NCBI GenBank assembly: GCA_023228985.1
Contig: JALOAC010000001.1
Span: forward strand, 1-64,000
Reading direction: 5' to 3'
DNA: 64,000 nucleotides
DNA from: Thiopseudomonas sp.
Lineage (GTDB): Bacteria > Pseudomonadota > Gammaproteobacteria > Pseudomonadales > Pseudomonadaceae
Each line of letters starts with the position of its first letter. Within the stretch, counting starts at the first letter, position 1. This document shows positions 43,451-52,940 of the stretch, piece by piece. The notes beneath the pieces were generated by a model, which did not search any database, had not been told where the DNA came from, and worked only from the letters and a program-made list of their open reading frames with translations. Position numbers and translations under genes: made by a program.

Positions 43451-44641
43451 CTAGCCCGGTGCGCCATCAACACGCGCCTTCCATAACATAGGGCCATAGC
43501 AGTACAAATAAACTGCAAAACTTAACGACCAACATAAGACCGCAATACCCAAGCCAGCCTGATAATTAAGCTCAACCAAAAATACTCGGCTAACAGCTGC
43601 TAGGTTAAACAGCGCAAAGCCCCACGTCATGGCCTTAGGAGGCGTAAGCATCCTGCCAGTATGCCCTAGGGTTACTCGAGCAATCATGGCTAGGATAAGG
43701 CCAGCCATCGCGCCAACAGTCAGCGCGTGCACCGCCAAACTCACATTAGCTAACCAGCCGAAATTCCACAAAGCCATGCAGAAAAACGCAATGACAAACC
43801 ATAGAGTCGCCACATGCAGCGACCAGAGCAAGGACACCCGCCATATGCCTTGGTCATACCAGCGCGCCAAGCGTATTAAATGTCCTACGGCTAAGAGTAA
43901 AAACAACACCCCGATCACAGCATGAGGCTGTAGCGCCCAACCACCTGCATAGCACAGCACCACCAATAAAGTGCCATACAAAAGCGCATGCTCAAGCCAA
44001 GGCAATGCTTGCACACCATGCGGACGTAACAAACCACGTTGAGTGAAAAAAGGTATAACCCGTCCACCAATGATGCACATAATGGCACCAACGGCCCACA
44101 AGCCTCCCAGCACTGCCTGGCGCTGCAACGCCTCATCGGCATTTACCACACCGAACAAAACCACAGCATTCAGTGCGGACAGCACCAATAAAACCACCAC
44201 CAGCGGATAATTTCGCACTTGGCGAACTGGCCAAACACTGCGCGCCATTTGCACAGCAACTAGGGGAAAAAACAAGCCATTGAGTAGCACAAATACTGGC
44301 TCTGGTACATTAACGAACCAGACTAATCGCGCCGCAACCCAGATTAAAGTCAGGCCTAGCAACAGATTACCCGACAAACCAGGAACCCCTGTCCACGTCT
44401 GTACTGCAGTAAGTAAAAACCCTGCAATTATCGCCCCGACAAAACCAAATAATAGCTCATGTCTGTGCCATGCCAACCAACCCCCTGTAGGCTGCCAGTC
44501 TACAAAGTAACCATTAAGCGCCAGCAGCCATAGCGGAACGACTATCGTGGCCAACAAGGCTCCTAAAAAGAAGAAAGGCCTAAAACCCAAACGCAAAAAC
44601 GGGGTAATTTTTAATGCTTTTGAGCGATCGAGTAATTGCAT
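43451..44641 (-). CDS. nnrS: NnrS family protein
   Basis: NnrS is a polytopic heme- and copper-containing membrane protein linked to nitric-oxide tolerance and denitrification. The ~396-aa product has about 12 hydrophobic helices, the LRLGFRPFFFLGAL N-terminus, AWHRHELLFGF with paired histidines, GGRVIPFFTQRG, and VHALTVGAMAGLILAMIARVTLGHTGR. I use the ATG at 44641 (MQLLDRS). An FNR/Dnr-like half-conserved box lies about 80 bp upstream. No nitrite or nitric oxide reductase genes are in the window. Confidence 0.93.
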   Translation of the reverse strand: MQLLDRSKALKITPFLRLGFRPFFFLGALLATIVVPLWLLALNGYFVDWQPTGGWLAWHRHELLFGFVGAIIAGFLLTAVQTWTGVPGLSGNLLLGLTLIWVAARLVWFVNVPEPVFVLLNGLFFPLVAVQMARSVWPVRQVRNYPLVVVLLVLSALNAVVLFGVVNADEALQRQAVLGGLWAVGAIMCIIGGRVIPFFTQRGLLRPHGVQALPWLEHALLYGTLLVVLCYAGGWALQPHAVIGVLFLLLAVGHLIRLARWYDQGIWRVSLLWSLHVATLWFVIAFFCMALWNFGWLANVSLAVHALTVGAMAGLILAMIARVTLGHTGRMLTPPKAMTWGFALFNLAAVSRVFLVELNYQAGLGIAVLCWSLSFAVYLYCYGPMLWKARVDGAPG

Positions 44642-44717
44642 TGCTAATCCCACCCTAGTTAATTCCCAGTATTATAGTCAACTATACAGTTATTTTTCTA
44701 GGCGAGAAATACGCAAC

Positions 44718-44731
44718 TTGTTTAAAATCAT
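44718..44731 (-). promoter_or_regulatory. Possible FNR/Dnr-type site upstream of nnrS
   Basis: TTGTT-TAAA-ATCAT on the plus strand matches 8 of the 10 defined bases of TTGAT-N4-ATCAA. It lies about 77-90 bp upstream of nnrS, a gene usually controlled by oxygen- and NO-sensing Crp/Fnr proteins. Confidence 0.35.
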
Positions 44732-44741
44732 GTTTCTGCGC

Positions 44742-44782
44742 AAAAAAAAAAACGCCACCTAAACTGTAGGTAGCGCTTTTTT
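44742..44782 (-). terminator. Terminator after cytochrome c4 gene
   Basis: On the minus strand CGCTACCTA / TAGGTGGCG pairs with one mismatch and is followed by a run of ten T. It lies 20 bp past the cytochrome stop. Confidence 0.85.
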
Positions 44783-44801
44783 AATACTAGATTAGACTAG
44801 A

Positions 44802-45410
44802 TTAACGCAAGCCCTGAATATAGCTTGCTAATGCCTTGATATCCTTATTGCTGAGTTTTTCAGCTACTCCGCGCATAACCATAGCATCGCCATCATTGGT
44901 ACGATCGCCTTCACGGAAATCAGTTAGCTGCTTGGCCGTGTAACCGGACTGTTGAGCACTTAACTTAGGATAAAAAGCCAAATCCATGCCCTCGCCTGTA
45001 GGGGTATGACAACCCGTACATGCCGGCACGCCATCATTTATTTTTCCACCACGGTAAAGCTCTTCACCGCGCGCTGCTAGCTCTGCATCAGCTTCACCCA
45101 GAGTTGACGTCTGACTTGAATACCAAGCTGCAATATCAGCCATATCCTCATCGGACATAGCGGTAAGCATACCCGTCATTTCAACAACAGGACGCGCACC
45201 AGATTTGATATCGTTCATTTGCTTAAGCAAATAGCGCTGTCCCTGACCTGCCAATTTGGGGTAGGTCGGCATCAAGGCGCTGTTGCCATCTTGGCCGTGG
45301 CAGGCAGTACAAAGGAGGATTTTATCCTTACCAGCTTCTGCGTTCCCAGCGGCCTGTGCAAGGCCTGTGATACCCAAGGTCAACAGCAGACTCACTATAA
45401 TTTTGTTCAT
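44802..45410 (-). CDS. Diheme cytochrome c4
   Basis: A 202-aa periplasmic protein with a signal peptide (ending near LAQAAG) and two homologous cytochrome c domains. Heme motifs are CTACH (residues 33-37) and CTGCH (about 131-135), each with a distal methionine region (SALMPTYPKLAGQ; MVMRGVAEKLS). Cytochrome c4 carries electrons to terminal oxidases, including cbb3 types. Beside yihA, as in Pseudomonas aeruginosa, on the opposite strand. Confidence 0.94.
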   Translation of the reverse strand: MNKIIVSLLLTLGITGLAQAAGNAEAGKDKILLCTACHGQDGNSALMPTYPKLAGQGQRYLLKQMNDIKSGARPVVEMTGMLTAMSDEDMADIAAWYSSQTSTLGEADAELAARGEELYRGGKINDGVPACTGCHTPTGEGMDLAFYPKLSAQQSGYTAKQLTDFREGDRTNDGDAMVMRGVAEKLSNKDIKALASYIQGLR

Positions 45411-45636
45411 CAGCTAAATCCAACTACGGCTAAAAGTAAATTTGACCGGAGTCATCTAGTTACCTAAATAGGCAATCTGATAACCCTCGGCGTGCAAATT
45501 ATGTAGGCATCATGTCCAACCCACAAATAATAAACAGTAGATTAACACAATCCAATTGATGCACATAATTTTTCACATTATATACTGCACACAATAAAAC
45601 TGAAATGCCCCCGCTTATTGCAATTTTGGAATTCCT

Positions 45637-46284
45637 ATGCAAACCAAGAATATCATCACCGGCCTTTGTCAAAAGGCCCAGTTTCTAATCAGCGCCACAC
45701 GTTTAGACCAATGCCCCACAGATGAAGGTCTTGAAATTGCTTTTGTCGGTCGCTCTAACTCTGGTAAATCAAGTGCGCTCAATTGTCTCACCAAAGCCAA
45801 TCTTGCTCGCACTTCAAAAACCCCAGGTCGCACTCAACTCTTAAACTTTTTCAGCCTTGATGAACAAAGACGCCTCGTTGATTTACCTGGCTATGGGTAT
45901 GCCAAGGTCCCCATGCCACTTAAACAGCACTGGCAAAAGCACTTAAACTCTTATTTAAGCAATAGAAAAAGCTTGGCTGGTGTGGTGCTATTGATGGACA
46001 TTCGTCACCCACTAACCCCTTTTGACCAAATGATGCTGGACTGGGCGCAATCCAATCAAATGCCTGTACATATTCTGCTGACCAAAGCAGACAAGCTCAC
46101 TTATGGTGCAGGTCGCACCGCATTGCTGAAGACGCAAAAAGAGCTCATTGAGAAGTGGGGTAGCACCGCCAGTATCCAGCTTTTTTCTGCCACCAAAAGG
46201 CTTGGCCTAGATGAAGCCTATCAACAGCTGGCACAGTGGCTAGAGATTTCTGCTGAGCAAGAAGAAACTGAACCGCAAGAGTAA
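45637..46284 (+). CDS. yihA: Ribosome biogenesis GTPase YihA/YsxC (EngB)
   Basis: A 215-aa TRAFAC-class GTPase needed for 50S assembly in other bacteria. Motifs: G1 GRSNSGKSS (near residue 35), G2/switch region with TSKTPGRTQ, G3 DLPGYGYAKV, G4 TKADK and G5 SATKRLG. It has its own upstream region of 226 bp, divergent from cytochrome c4. Confidence 0.96.
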   Translation: MQTKNIITGLCQKAQFLISATRLDQCPTDEGLEIAFVGRSNSGKSSALNCLTKANLARTSKTPGRTQLLNFFSLDEQRRLVDLPGYGYAKVPMPLKQHWQKHLNSYLSNRKSLAGVVLLMDIRHPLTPFDQMMLDWAQSNQMPVHILLTKADKLTYGAGRTALLKTQKELIEKWGSTASIQLFSATKRLGLDEAYQQLAQWLEISAEQEETEPQE

Positions 46285-46295
46285 GGTTTAACTGT

Positions 46296-48617
46296 TTACT
46301 CAATACTTACACTTTGCAGTGCCTTAAGTCTGGCCAGTAATGCTTTTGCGGGCTCTGGCTTACCGTAGAAATAACCTTGATGTAAGGTGCAGCCTATTGA
46401 GTAGAGGTATTCCTGCTGCTCCTTGGTTTCTACCCCCTCAGCCACCACCGATAAATCAAGATGCTTGGCTACTGCCATCATAGTTTCAACCAGCAGAGCG
46501 TCACTTGAATCATGCGGTAAATCTTTCACGAATGAGCGATCGATTTTTAACTCATTAATGGGCAGTCTTTTTAAATACGACAACGACGAATAACCCGTAC
46601 CAAAGTCGTCAATTGAAAAGCTTATACCCAACCGCTGCAGCGTTAACATTCGCTTGTAAGATTTACCAAAGTCAGTAATCAGCAAACCCTCTGTCACCTC
46701 CAGCGTTAGGCGTTTGGGATCGGCGCCTGTTTCTTCCAGCAACTGGCGCAAACGATTAACAAACTCCGGGGCGCGAAATTCACGCGGACTGATATTGACC
46801 GCAAAAGTAAGCTGTGGGTTATCGCGCATCAGTAGCATGGTTTCTTTTAATACCCAGTCACCCAGCGCAACAATCAAGCCTGTATCTTCAGCAAGAGGAA
46901 TAAAGAAATTCGGGTAAATAAGTCCTTTTTCTGGATGCTCCCAGCGCACTAAGGACTCAGTGCCATAAATAACACCATCAGCATTAGTTTTAGGCTGCAA
47001 ATACAGCGATAGCTGTTGATTGTCGAGCGCTTTACGTAGCTCGCCTTCGAGCTCAAAGCGGCTTTCAGCCTGCGTTTGCATGCTCATCTGGAAGCGTCGC
47101 CATGTGCCTCGCCCAGCTTCTTTGGCGGCATACAAAGCAATATCCGCCTCTTTAAGTAGCTCAGCAAAGCTTCTGTCAAATACCGTATTAAATGAAGCAC
47201 CCAAACTACTGCTGAGTATAAATTCACTGCCTCCCAGTTGGATGGGTTGTGCCAGTGTATCTTGAAAATCCTGCAATCTTTGCTCAAGTTGCTGTTCTGC
47301 CAACTCGATATCATCACCCTGCTGCACCAGCAACAAAGCAAACTCATCGCCTCCAAAACGGGCTAACACTTCGTTTTCTTGCAACAGTCGGTTAAGTCGG
47401 CAAGCAAGCGCCACTAATAGCTCGTCACCTTTGGCATGCCCCAGCGCATCATTGATGTTCTTGAAGTGGTCCAAGTCGATCATAGCCATCACAATTAACG
47501 CCTTACCTGGTATGAGATGGTTGCTGATCTCAGCCAGCTTATCCTCAAAAAGATAGCGGTTAGGTAAATTGGTTAAGGGATCGTAAAAGGCTAAAAACTT
47601 GATGCGCTGCTCGCTCTGATAGCGCTCGGTATTATCACGACTAATACCTATAACGCCTAAAAGTTCATTATCAGCACTCAGCAAAGGGGCCTTTAATTTA
47701 TCCAGCAAGTGCTTGCTGCCATCCGCAAAGGTGGCCCATTCTTCAGTACGCACCACTTGACGTGTATCCACCACTTGCTGATCAACCGCGCGATATCCCT
47801 TTGCACGCTGCTCAGGAAAAAAATCAAAATCAGTTTTACCAACAATAGCCGAACTATCATGGTTTACGTAATCAGCAAATTGCGCATTAGCGCCTAAGTA
47901 ATGGCCACTTTTTGTTTTAAAGAAAATGATGTCGGGTATTGAATCTAGCAGCCCTTCCAACATCATGGTTTTTTCACGTAGTTTGCGTTCAATTTTGCGA
48001 CGCTTGGCTATATTCCAAACCAGCAAAGCAATGGCTAACAGCTGAATGAGCATCGCTGACCAACGCACAACATTCATACGCTCTTGAGCGCTGATTAATT
48101 GTTGGTAACGTGATTCAGCAAGACCTTCTAAGCGATCTTTATACTCTAAAATACTAGCTTGCGAAATTTGCTGGCCAGAGACATCAAGAATTAGTGAAAA
48201 AAGTAGTATTTCGCCGTTATCGGCTTTCAACGGCCAAGAATGCACCTCAACGGTTCGAATATCGCCCGAAGCCAGTCGATGAGGAAAAATAAAATAATTA
48301 CGATTTTCTTTTTGCGCACGCTCGCGCTCTAGCTTTACGTCCTCTTCATCTAGAGCATTAATCTGCTGAATATGCATTTTTTGTAATTGGTCAATGCTAT
48401 AGCCGTAAAATGCAGCGGCGGCAGGGTTAGCTAGACGAATGCTGCCGTTTTTGGGCTCTATTACCAGCATCGGCGTACCGTATTCTTCAAAAAACTTGGC
48501 CGGCAGTTGCACACCGAGACTTTGGCCTAACGCCTGCGCCACCAGCAAGATGAACGCAATGCCAGCCACGAGCAAAGTTAGTCCCCTCGTATCCTTAAAA
48601 AAAACCTTCAGCGCCAT
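46296..48617 (-). CDS. Membrane PAS-GGDEF-EAL protein (cyclic-di-GMP turnover)
   Basis: A 773-aa signalling protein. Layout: membrane helix (12-30), PAS domain (about 45-150), coiled stretch, second membrane helix (about 188-206), second PAS domain (about 222-340), GGDEF domain (345-505) and EAL domain (520-765). The GGDEF site is intact (RFGGDEF), without an RxxD inhibitory site at the usual spacing. In the EAL domain the signature is ESLVRW rather than EALLRW; the metal residues in LEVTE, DDFGTGYSS and EGVET are kept, so phosphodiesterase activity is plausible. The signal sensed is unknown. Confidence 0.93.
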   Translation of the reverse strand: MALKVFFKDTRGLTLLVAGIAFILLVAQALGQSLGVQLPAKFFEEYGTPMLVIEPKNGSIRLANPAAAAFYGYSIDQLQKMHIQQINALDEEDVKLERERAQKENRNYFIFPHRLASGDIRTVEVHSWPLKADNGEILLFSLILDVSGQQISQASILEYKDRLEGLAESRYQQLISAQERMNVVRWSAMLIQLLAIALLVWNIAKRRKIERKLREKTMMLEGLLDSIPDIIFFKTKSGHYLGANAQFADYVNHDSSAIVGKTDFDFFPEQRAKGYRAVDQQVVDTRQVVRTEEWATFADGSKHLLDKLKAPLLSADNELLGVIGISRDNTERYQSEQRIKFLAFYDPLTNLPNRYLFEDKLAEISNHLIPGKALIVMAMIDLDHFKNINDALGHAKGDELLVALACRLNRLLQENEVLARFGGDEFALLLVQQGDDIELAEQQLEQRLQDFQDTLAQPIQLGGSEFILSSSLGASFNTVFDRSFAELLKEADIALYAAKEAGRGTWRRFQMSMQTQAESRFELEGELRKALDNQQLSLYLQPKTNADGVIYGTESLVRWEHPEKGLIYPNFFIPLAEDTGLIVALGDWVLKETMLLMRDNPQLTFAVNISPREFRAPEFVNRLRQLLEETGADPKRLTLEVTEGLLITDFGKSYKRMLTLQRLGISFSIDDFGTGYSSLSYLKRLPINELKIDRSFVKDLPHDSSDALLVETMMAVAKHLDLSVVAEGVETKEQQEYLYSIGCTLHQGYFYGKPEPAKALLARLKALQSVSIE

Positions 48618-48851
48618 TCAGCGTATCCATGAGTTAATGCAACGTACAAATTATTTGTGCCCAGCAAGGTTTTTCATTCCTTCACCACACCCTCAAAAAT
48701 TTTAGCTCTGCATTCCTTTTGCAGCGCGCACTCTTTACAACAAAGCTATTTTTAACCCTGCCGCTAAAAACTGCAATTAATCTTTAGCTGAAAAACACAG
48801 TTTCTACCTTAGTTTTGCAGTCAGCTATTAAGAAGTGCTTAGCCTGACGGA

Positions 48852-48879
48852 TATTGCGCACTGCCAACAGCGCGCAATA
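48852..48879 (-). other. Stem-loop at the end of the dehydrogenase operon
   Basis: TATTGCGC / GCGCAATA, a perfect 8-bp stem with a 12-base loop, starting 5 bp past the cytochrome stop. No T-run follows on the minus strand, so it may stabilise the 3' end rather than act as an intrinsic terminator. Confidence 0.45.
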
Positions 48880-48884
48880 CTGTA

Positions 48885-50186
48885 TCAACGTAACAGCTTC
48901 ACTGCATTAGCACTTACTGCAGTCGCCTGATTATGCCAGCCTTGACGTACGAATGTTGCTAAAGCGGCTACCTCTTCATCACTCAATCGCCACGCATGGC
49001 CTTGCATACGTAATCGCGCGGGTCGATGCGTGGTGGAGGGCAACTCTGCGCCATGCAGAATCACATGAATAAGGCCAGTCGCTGAGTCGGCATTTACCAG
49101 CGTATTGCCATCGAGTGCAGGGAAGATTTCTGCCGCGCCGCGCCCATCAACAAAGTGACAACCTCCGCAATTATCTAGGTACAGTCGCGCTCCAAGTGGC
49201 ATAGAGGGGTCGGCACTGGTGAGCAATCGCTCTGTTTGTGTAGGTGTTTTATCTTCCTGTAAAGACAGCGCACCCTCATTCGAGCTTGCGCTCAAGTGCG
49301 TCAGATAAGCAGCAATCGCCAGATTATCTTCATCCGTTAAATATTGCAGCGAATGCTCCACGACCAACGACATCTGACCCACGCTGGTTGCATAATCATT
49401 ACGCCCTGTAGCCAAGTAGTTAGCCATCTGCTGTGTACTCCACATCGCCGACACACTGTCTTTGCTACGCAGGTCAGGCACCGACCAGCCATTGAGCTCG
49501 CCACCTGTTAGGAACGCTGAGTTTTTCTCAGAAACACCCTTCTGCGTCATTAATGCAGTCCGCGGACTGTGGCAGGCTGCACAGTGCGCGGGGCCCTGCA
49601 CCAGATAAGCACCACGATTGATCTGAGCATCAAAAGAGATCGATTGAAATTCAGATTCTTGCAACGCCAGCCATTTCCACGCACGGACTCCCCAGCGTTG
49701 GTTGAATGGAAAGACAAGTACCGTTTGCGGTACAGCATTGTGCACGGCGGGAACTTCTTGCATAAAGTACAGATACAACGATCGCACATCCACTTCGCTC
49801 AGGAAACGATAATTCTCATACGGCATGGCCGGATATAAGTGAGTGCCATCGTTACGTAAGCCGTCATACAAGGCCGCACGAAACTCGTCCAGCGAGTAAG
49901 TACCAATCCCTGTTTCCTTGTCAGGGGTAATGTTGGTTGAGTAAATAATACCAAACGGGCTATCGATTTTTCGTCCACCCGTAAAGGGGCGACCCCCGTC
50001 CGTGGTATGGCAGGCTAAGCAGTCAGAGGCGCGCATAATGTATTCGCCACGCGCAACAGTAACTACCGCTTCAGGCTCATCCAGAGATTTACTGGGCGTA
50101 TGCTGCACAGGTACCCACAGCATAGCGGCGATCACCAACACAGCCAGTACAATCAAGGCAAGCACGATACGCATCAATGTTTTCAT
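48885..50186 (-). CDS. Triheme cytochrome c subunit of a gluconate-2-dehydrogenase-like complex
   Basis: A 433-aa protein with an N-terminal hydrophobic segment (about 5-26, signal or anchor). Three heme c sites are present: CLACHT (about 57-61), CAACHS (about 205) and CGGCHF (about 340). This is the architecture of the electron-transfer subunit of membrane FAD dehydrogenases for gluconate, sorbitol, fructose or alcohols, which pass electrons to ubiquinone. It is the third gene after the small subunit and the GMC flavoprotein, 12 bp behind the latter. Confidence 0.9.
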   Translation of the reverse strand: MKTLMRIVLALIVLAVLVIAAMLWVPVQHTPSKSLDEPEAVVTVARGEYIMRASDCLACHTTDGGRPFTGGRKIDSPFGIIYSTNITPDKETGIGTYSLDEFRAALYDGLRNDGTHLYPAMPYENYRFLSEVDVRSLYLYFMQEVPAVHNAVPQTVLVFPFNQRWGVRAWKWLALQESEFQSISFDAQINRGAYLVQGPAHCAACHSPRTALMTQKGVSEKNSAFLTGGELNGWSVPDLRSKDSVSAMWSTQQMANYLATGRNDYATSVGQMSLVVEHSLQYLTDEDNLAIAAYLTHLSASSNEGALSLQEDKTPTQTERLLTSADPSMPLGARLYLDNCGGCHFVDGRGAAEIFPALDGNTLVNADSATGLIHVILHGAELPSTTHRPARLRMQGHAWRLSDEEVAALATFVRQGWHNQATAVSANAVKLLR

Positions 50187-50198
50187 AGCGATTGCTCC

Positions 50199-51968
50199 TT
50201 AAGCCAGATTGCGCGGTTGTCGTAGATAGTCAGTACGCAGTGCATGCGCCGCCCAATACGCTAGCCCACCCACCAACCCCGTCGGGTTGTACTGTATGTT
50301 TTGCGGGAACGCGCCGGCACCCATGACAAACACATTATGTACATCATGTGTCTGTAGATATCGATTGAGTACTGAGGTGCTCGGATCTTCACCCATGATA
50401 TTGCCACCGACGTTGTGCGTGGTTTGATAGGGTCGTACATCGTACATAGCACCTGATTTTTTAAAGCCCGACTGCATAATGTCCGGTTTTAGCTGGCTGG
50501 CGATTTCTTCCATTTTTACACGCATAAATTGCGTCATGCGGATATCATTTTCGTTCCAATTAAATGTCATACGCAGCATCGGACGGCCAAACTGATCCTT
50601 ATAGGTTGGGTCCAAATCCATGTAGCAGTTTTTATAGGACATACAGGAACCATGCGAACCGATACTCATGGCATGGCCATACCACTGGCCTATTCCTTCT
50701 TTCCAGCCTTTACCCCAAGCTGGGGTACCTGCAGGCAAAGGCATCGAGCGGATCGGTTGTCCATTGGTTGTTCCGGTTGAAATATAACTGCCACCGATGA
50801 ATCCTTCGCGGGCAAAATCAATTTGATTGATACCAAAATCATCAATCACCATTCCGTTAGAGCCTGTACCTACAAAAGGATTGAACTCCTTATCCTTAAA
50901 GAACAGTTGCACCCCACCGTTCATCTGGTACGCATAGCCACGTCCTGTAACCCCTTCACCAGTCACTGGGTCATAGGGTTTACCAATACCGGACAACATC
51001 AACAAATGAACATTGTGCAGTTGATAGGCACACAGGATAACCAAATCAGCTGGCTGAAATACTTCCTCACCGGTGCGGTGATCATAATAGGTTACGCCCG
51101 TTGCTGTTTTTTTATCTGCTGCCAACTCAACGCGCAGTACCTCAGTTTTGGTTCGATATGAAAAGTTAGGTTTGCGTTTCAGTGCATCCAAAATACACAC
51201 ATGCGGCGAGCCTTTGGAATAGTTGTAGCAGCCATAGCGCTCACAAAAGCCACAAAAACTGCAGGGGCCCAGTTGCATGCCGTATTCATTGACATACGCC
51301 TTAGAGGCAATCGCTCCCGGTCTAGGGAAGGGGTGATAACCTAGTTGCTTAGCTGCTTGGGCAAACAGCGTGGCGTCGTAGGTTTGCGGCATAGCAGGCA
51401 TACAATAATCATCTGAGCGCGGCCCCTCAAAAGGATTACCGCCAGGGATAATCTTGCCTCGCAGGTTACCCGCCTGCCCTGAAATACCCGCCACACGCTC
51501 GAAACGATCAAAGTGTGGCTCAAGTTCATCATAGGTTAATGGATAGTCTTGCAGCAGCATGTCTTCAGGAATTGTCTGACGACCAAAGCGCTCAATCGTA
51601 TAGGAACGTAAGCGCAATTCTTCAGGCTGAGGCCGCCATGTATGACCATTCCAATGCGTTCCAGCACCACCTACGCCATCACCAGGCAAAAAAGAGCCCA
51701 GCTGACGGTAGGGTAGTGCAACCTCAGCTTGCGTACGTCTTATAGTCAGCGTTGCTGCTGATAATTTTTGCACCAGTGCGCAACGTACACCATATTTAAG
51801 CTCATCTGCTATATTTGGAAACTTAAAATCAGGGACTGTATCGCGATCCTCGCCGCGCTCCAACGCGAGTACTTCAAGCCCCTCCTGTGCCAGCTCCATA
51901 CCGAGAATGGCTCCTGTCCAGCCTAGGCCCACAATCACAACATCTTTTTTGGGTTCTTGACGTGCCAT
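50199..51968 (-). CDS. GMC oxidoreductase, FAD subunit of gluconate-2-dehydrogenase-like complex
   Basis: A 589-aa flavoprotein with the dinucleotide fold VIVGLGWTGAILGMELA at the N-terminus and the GAGTHWNGHTWR FAD-contact region. Four Cys lie around LGPCSFCGFCERYGC, and the C-terminal GMC_oxred_C domain contains HNVGG and NPTGLVGGLAYWAA. It has no signal peptide of its own; the neighbouring small subunit has a Tat signal, so the two probably cross the membrane together. The sugar acid or polyol oxidised cannot be named from sequence; gluconate to 2-ketogluconate is the best-known reaction of this family. Confidence 0.9.
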   Translation of the reverse strand: MARQEPKKDVVIVGLGWTGAILGMELAQEGLEVLALERGEDRDTVPDFKFPNIADELKYGVRCALVQKLSAATLTIRRTQAEVALPYRQLGSFLPGDGVGGAGTHWNGHTWRPQPEELRLRSYTIERFGRQTIPEDMLLQDYPLTYDELEPHFDRFERVAGISGQAGNLRGKIIPGGNPFEGPRSDDYCMPAMPQTYDATLFAQAAKQLGYHPFPRPGAIASKAYVNEYGMQLGPCSFCGFCERYGCYNYSKGSPHVCILDALKRKPNFSYRTKTEVLRVELAADKKTATGVTYYDHRTGEEVFQPADLVILCAYQLHNVHLLMLSGIGKPYDPVTGEGVTGRGYAYQMNGGVQLFFKDKEFNPFVGTGSNGMVIDDFGINQIDFAREGFIGGSYISTGTTNGQPIRSMPLPAGTPAWGKGWKEGIGQWYGHAMSIGSHGSCMSYKNCYMDLDPTYKDQFGRPMLRMTFNWNENDIRMTQFMRVKMEEIASQLKPDIMQSGFKKSGAMYDVRPYQTTHNVGGNIMGEDPSTSVLNRYLQTHDVHNVFVMGAGAFPQNIQYNPTGLVGGLAYWAAHALRTDYLRQPRNLA

Positions 51969-51970
51969 GA

Positions 51971-52693
51971 CTATGCCCTCCGGCCAGAAATTGAAACCGG
52001 CCCCAAGGGGTAGGCAACATTATGTTGGGCAGCCCACTCTTTGAAGCTCGCACGTGCACCAGGGAAACCAATATACGACCACGCGAGCATGTTATGGTTG
52101 CCGCCGTACATGGGGTCAGAGAAGTAACCCTCTTTGGTATTGCTTAGCAGTAACGTAAAGAAATCACGCAGTTGTGCATCCAGCTTGACTACGCCTTGTT
52201 GTAAACCGCTCAAAACATCATCCTGCTGCGCGGGTTCAAGCCCATCAAAACGCTTACCGTAAGCTTGTTCACACCAAATATTGACTGTTGCGATAGCTTG
52301 GCGATAGATCTGCTTAGGGTTGAGCGGTGTCTGATAACCCTGAGCGGGATCTGCGTTTGGGTTATGCGGCCCTTGCATATACCAGTCTGCGGCGACGCCA
52401 TAACTACCAGCCAGTTGCCGGTCAATAAACACCGGCACTCGCGCCTCATAAGCACCGGGACCTTCGCCCTCTGAAGGAATCAAACGTGCTGTGGCCGCTA
52501 TAATAAACGCCCACTCGAGCGCTTCAAAGTATTCCGGCTGGTATTGTTCAAGTGGTACTGCAACAGGCTGGGCGGCCTCAGTCTCAGCCGCATGCAGCCA
52601 AAAAGGCATGACGCCAATTGCCGTTGTAACCGAGGTGGCAGCAATAAATTGCCGCCGAGAAGGCGTCCACTCTAGAAGAGGCTTATCGCTCAT
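51971..52693 (-). CDS. Gluconate-2-dehydrogenase subunit 3 family protein, Tat signal
   Basis: A 240-aa small (gamma) subunit. The N-terminus reads WTPSRRQFIAATSVTTA and is followed by a hydrophobic stretch and AEA-type cleavage region: a twin-arginine signal (SRRQFI). The body has the subunit-3 landmarks LIPSEGEGPGA, FIDRQLAGSYG and a C-terminal DPMYGGNHNMLAWSYIGFPGAR. It is first of the three-gene unit; 2 bp separate it from the flavoprotein gene. Its main role is thought to be export and stabilising of the flavoprotein. Confidence 0.9.
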   Translation of the reverse strand: MSDKPLLEWTPSRRQFIAATSVTTAIGVMPFWLHAAETEAAQPVAVPLEQYQPEYFEALEWAFIIAATARLIPSEGEGPGAYEARVPVFIDRQLAGSYGVAADWYMQGPHNPNADPAQGYQTPLNPKQIYRQAIATVNIWCEQAYGKRFDGLEPAQQDDVLSGLQQGVVKLDAQLRDFFTLLLSNTKEGYFSDPMYGGNHNMLAWSYIGFPGARASFKEWAAQHNVAYPLGPVSISGRRA

Positions 52694-52940
52694 AATGGTG
52701 TCCTCGTAAAACCCTAGTCGTCTCGAAGGGCTGTTGAGAACTCAAACCGCCCTAATTCCAAGATCCGCTTAAAGCCTAGGTAGATGCTTATAAGCTCCTC
52801 ACTGGAGGAAATATGAGTCAATAAAACGATTCCATTCGCTATCGCATCAACGCCTGCACTAAAGCCTAAGCTGGGTGCATGGCCGGCTATTCAGACTTAA
52901 CTGTTTAGACAAATATGCATATGTGTCGTTCACAACGACC
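52694..52940. other. Gene-free stretch at the left edge of the accessory region
   Basis: About 250 bp between the dehydrogenase operon start and the hsdS remnant. It must contain the operon promoter. I find no coding frame with a ribosome site, and no repeat of the tRNA-Thr end by eye. Confidence 0.3.
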
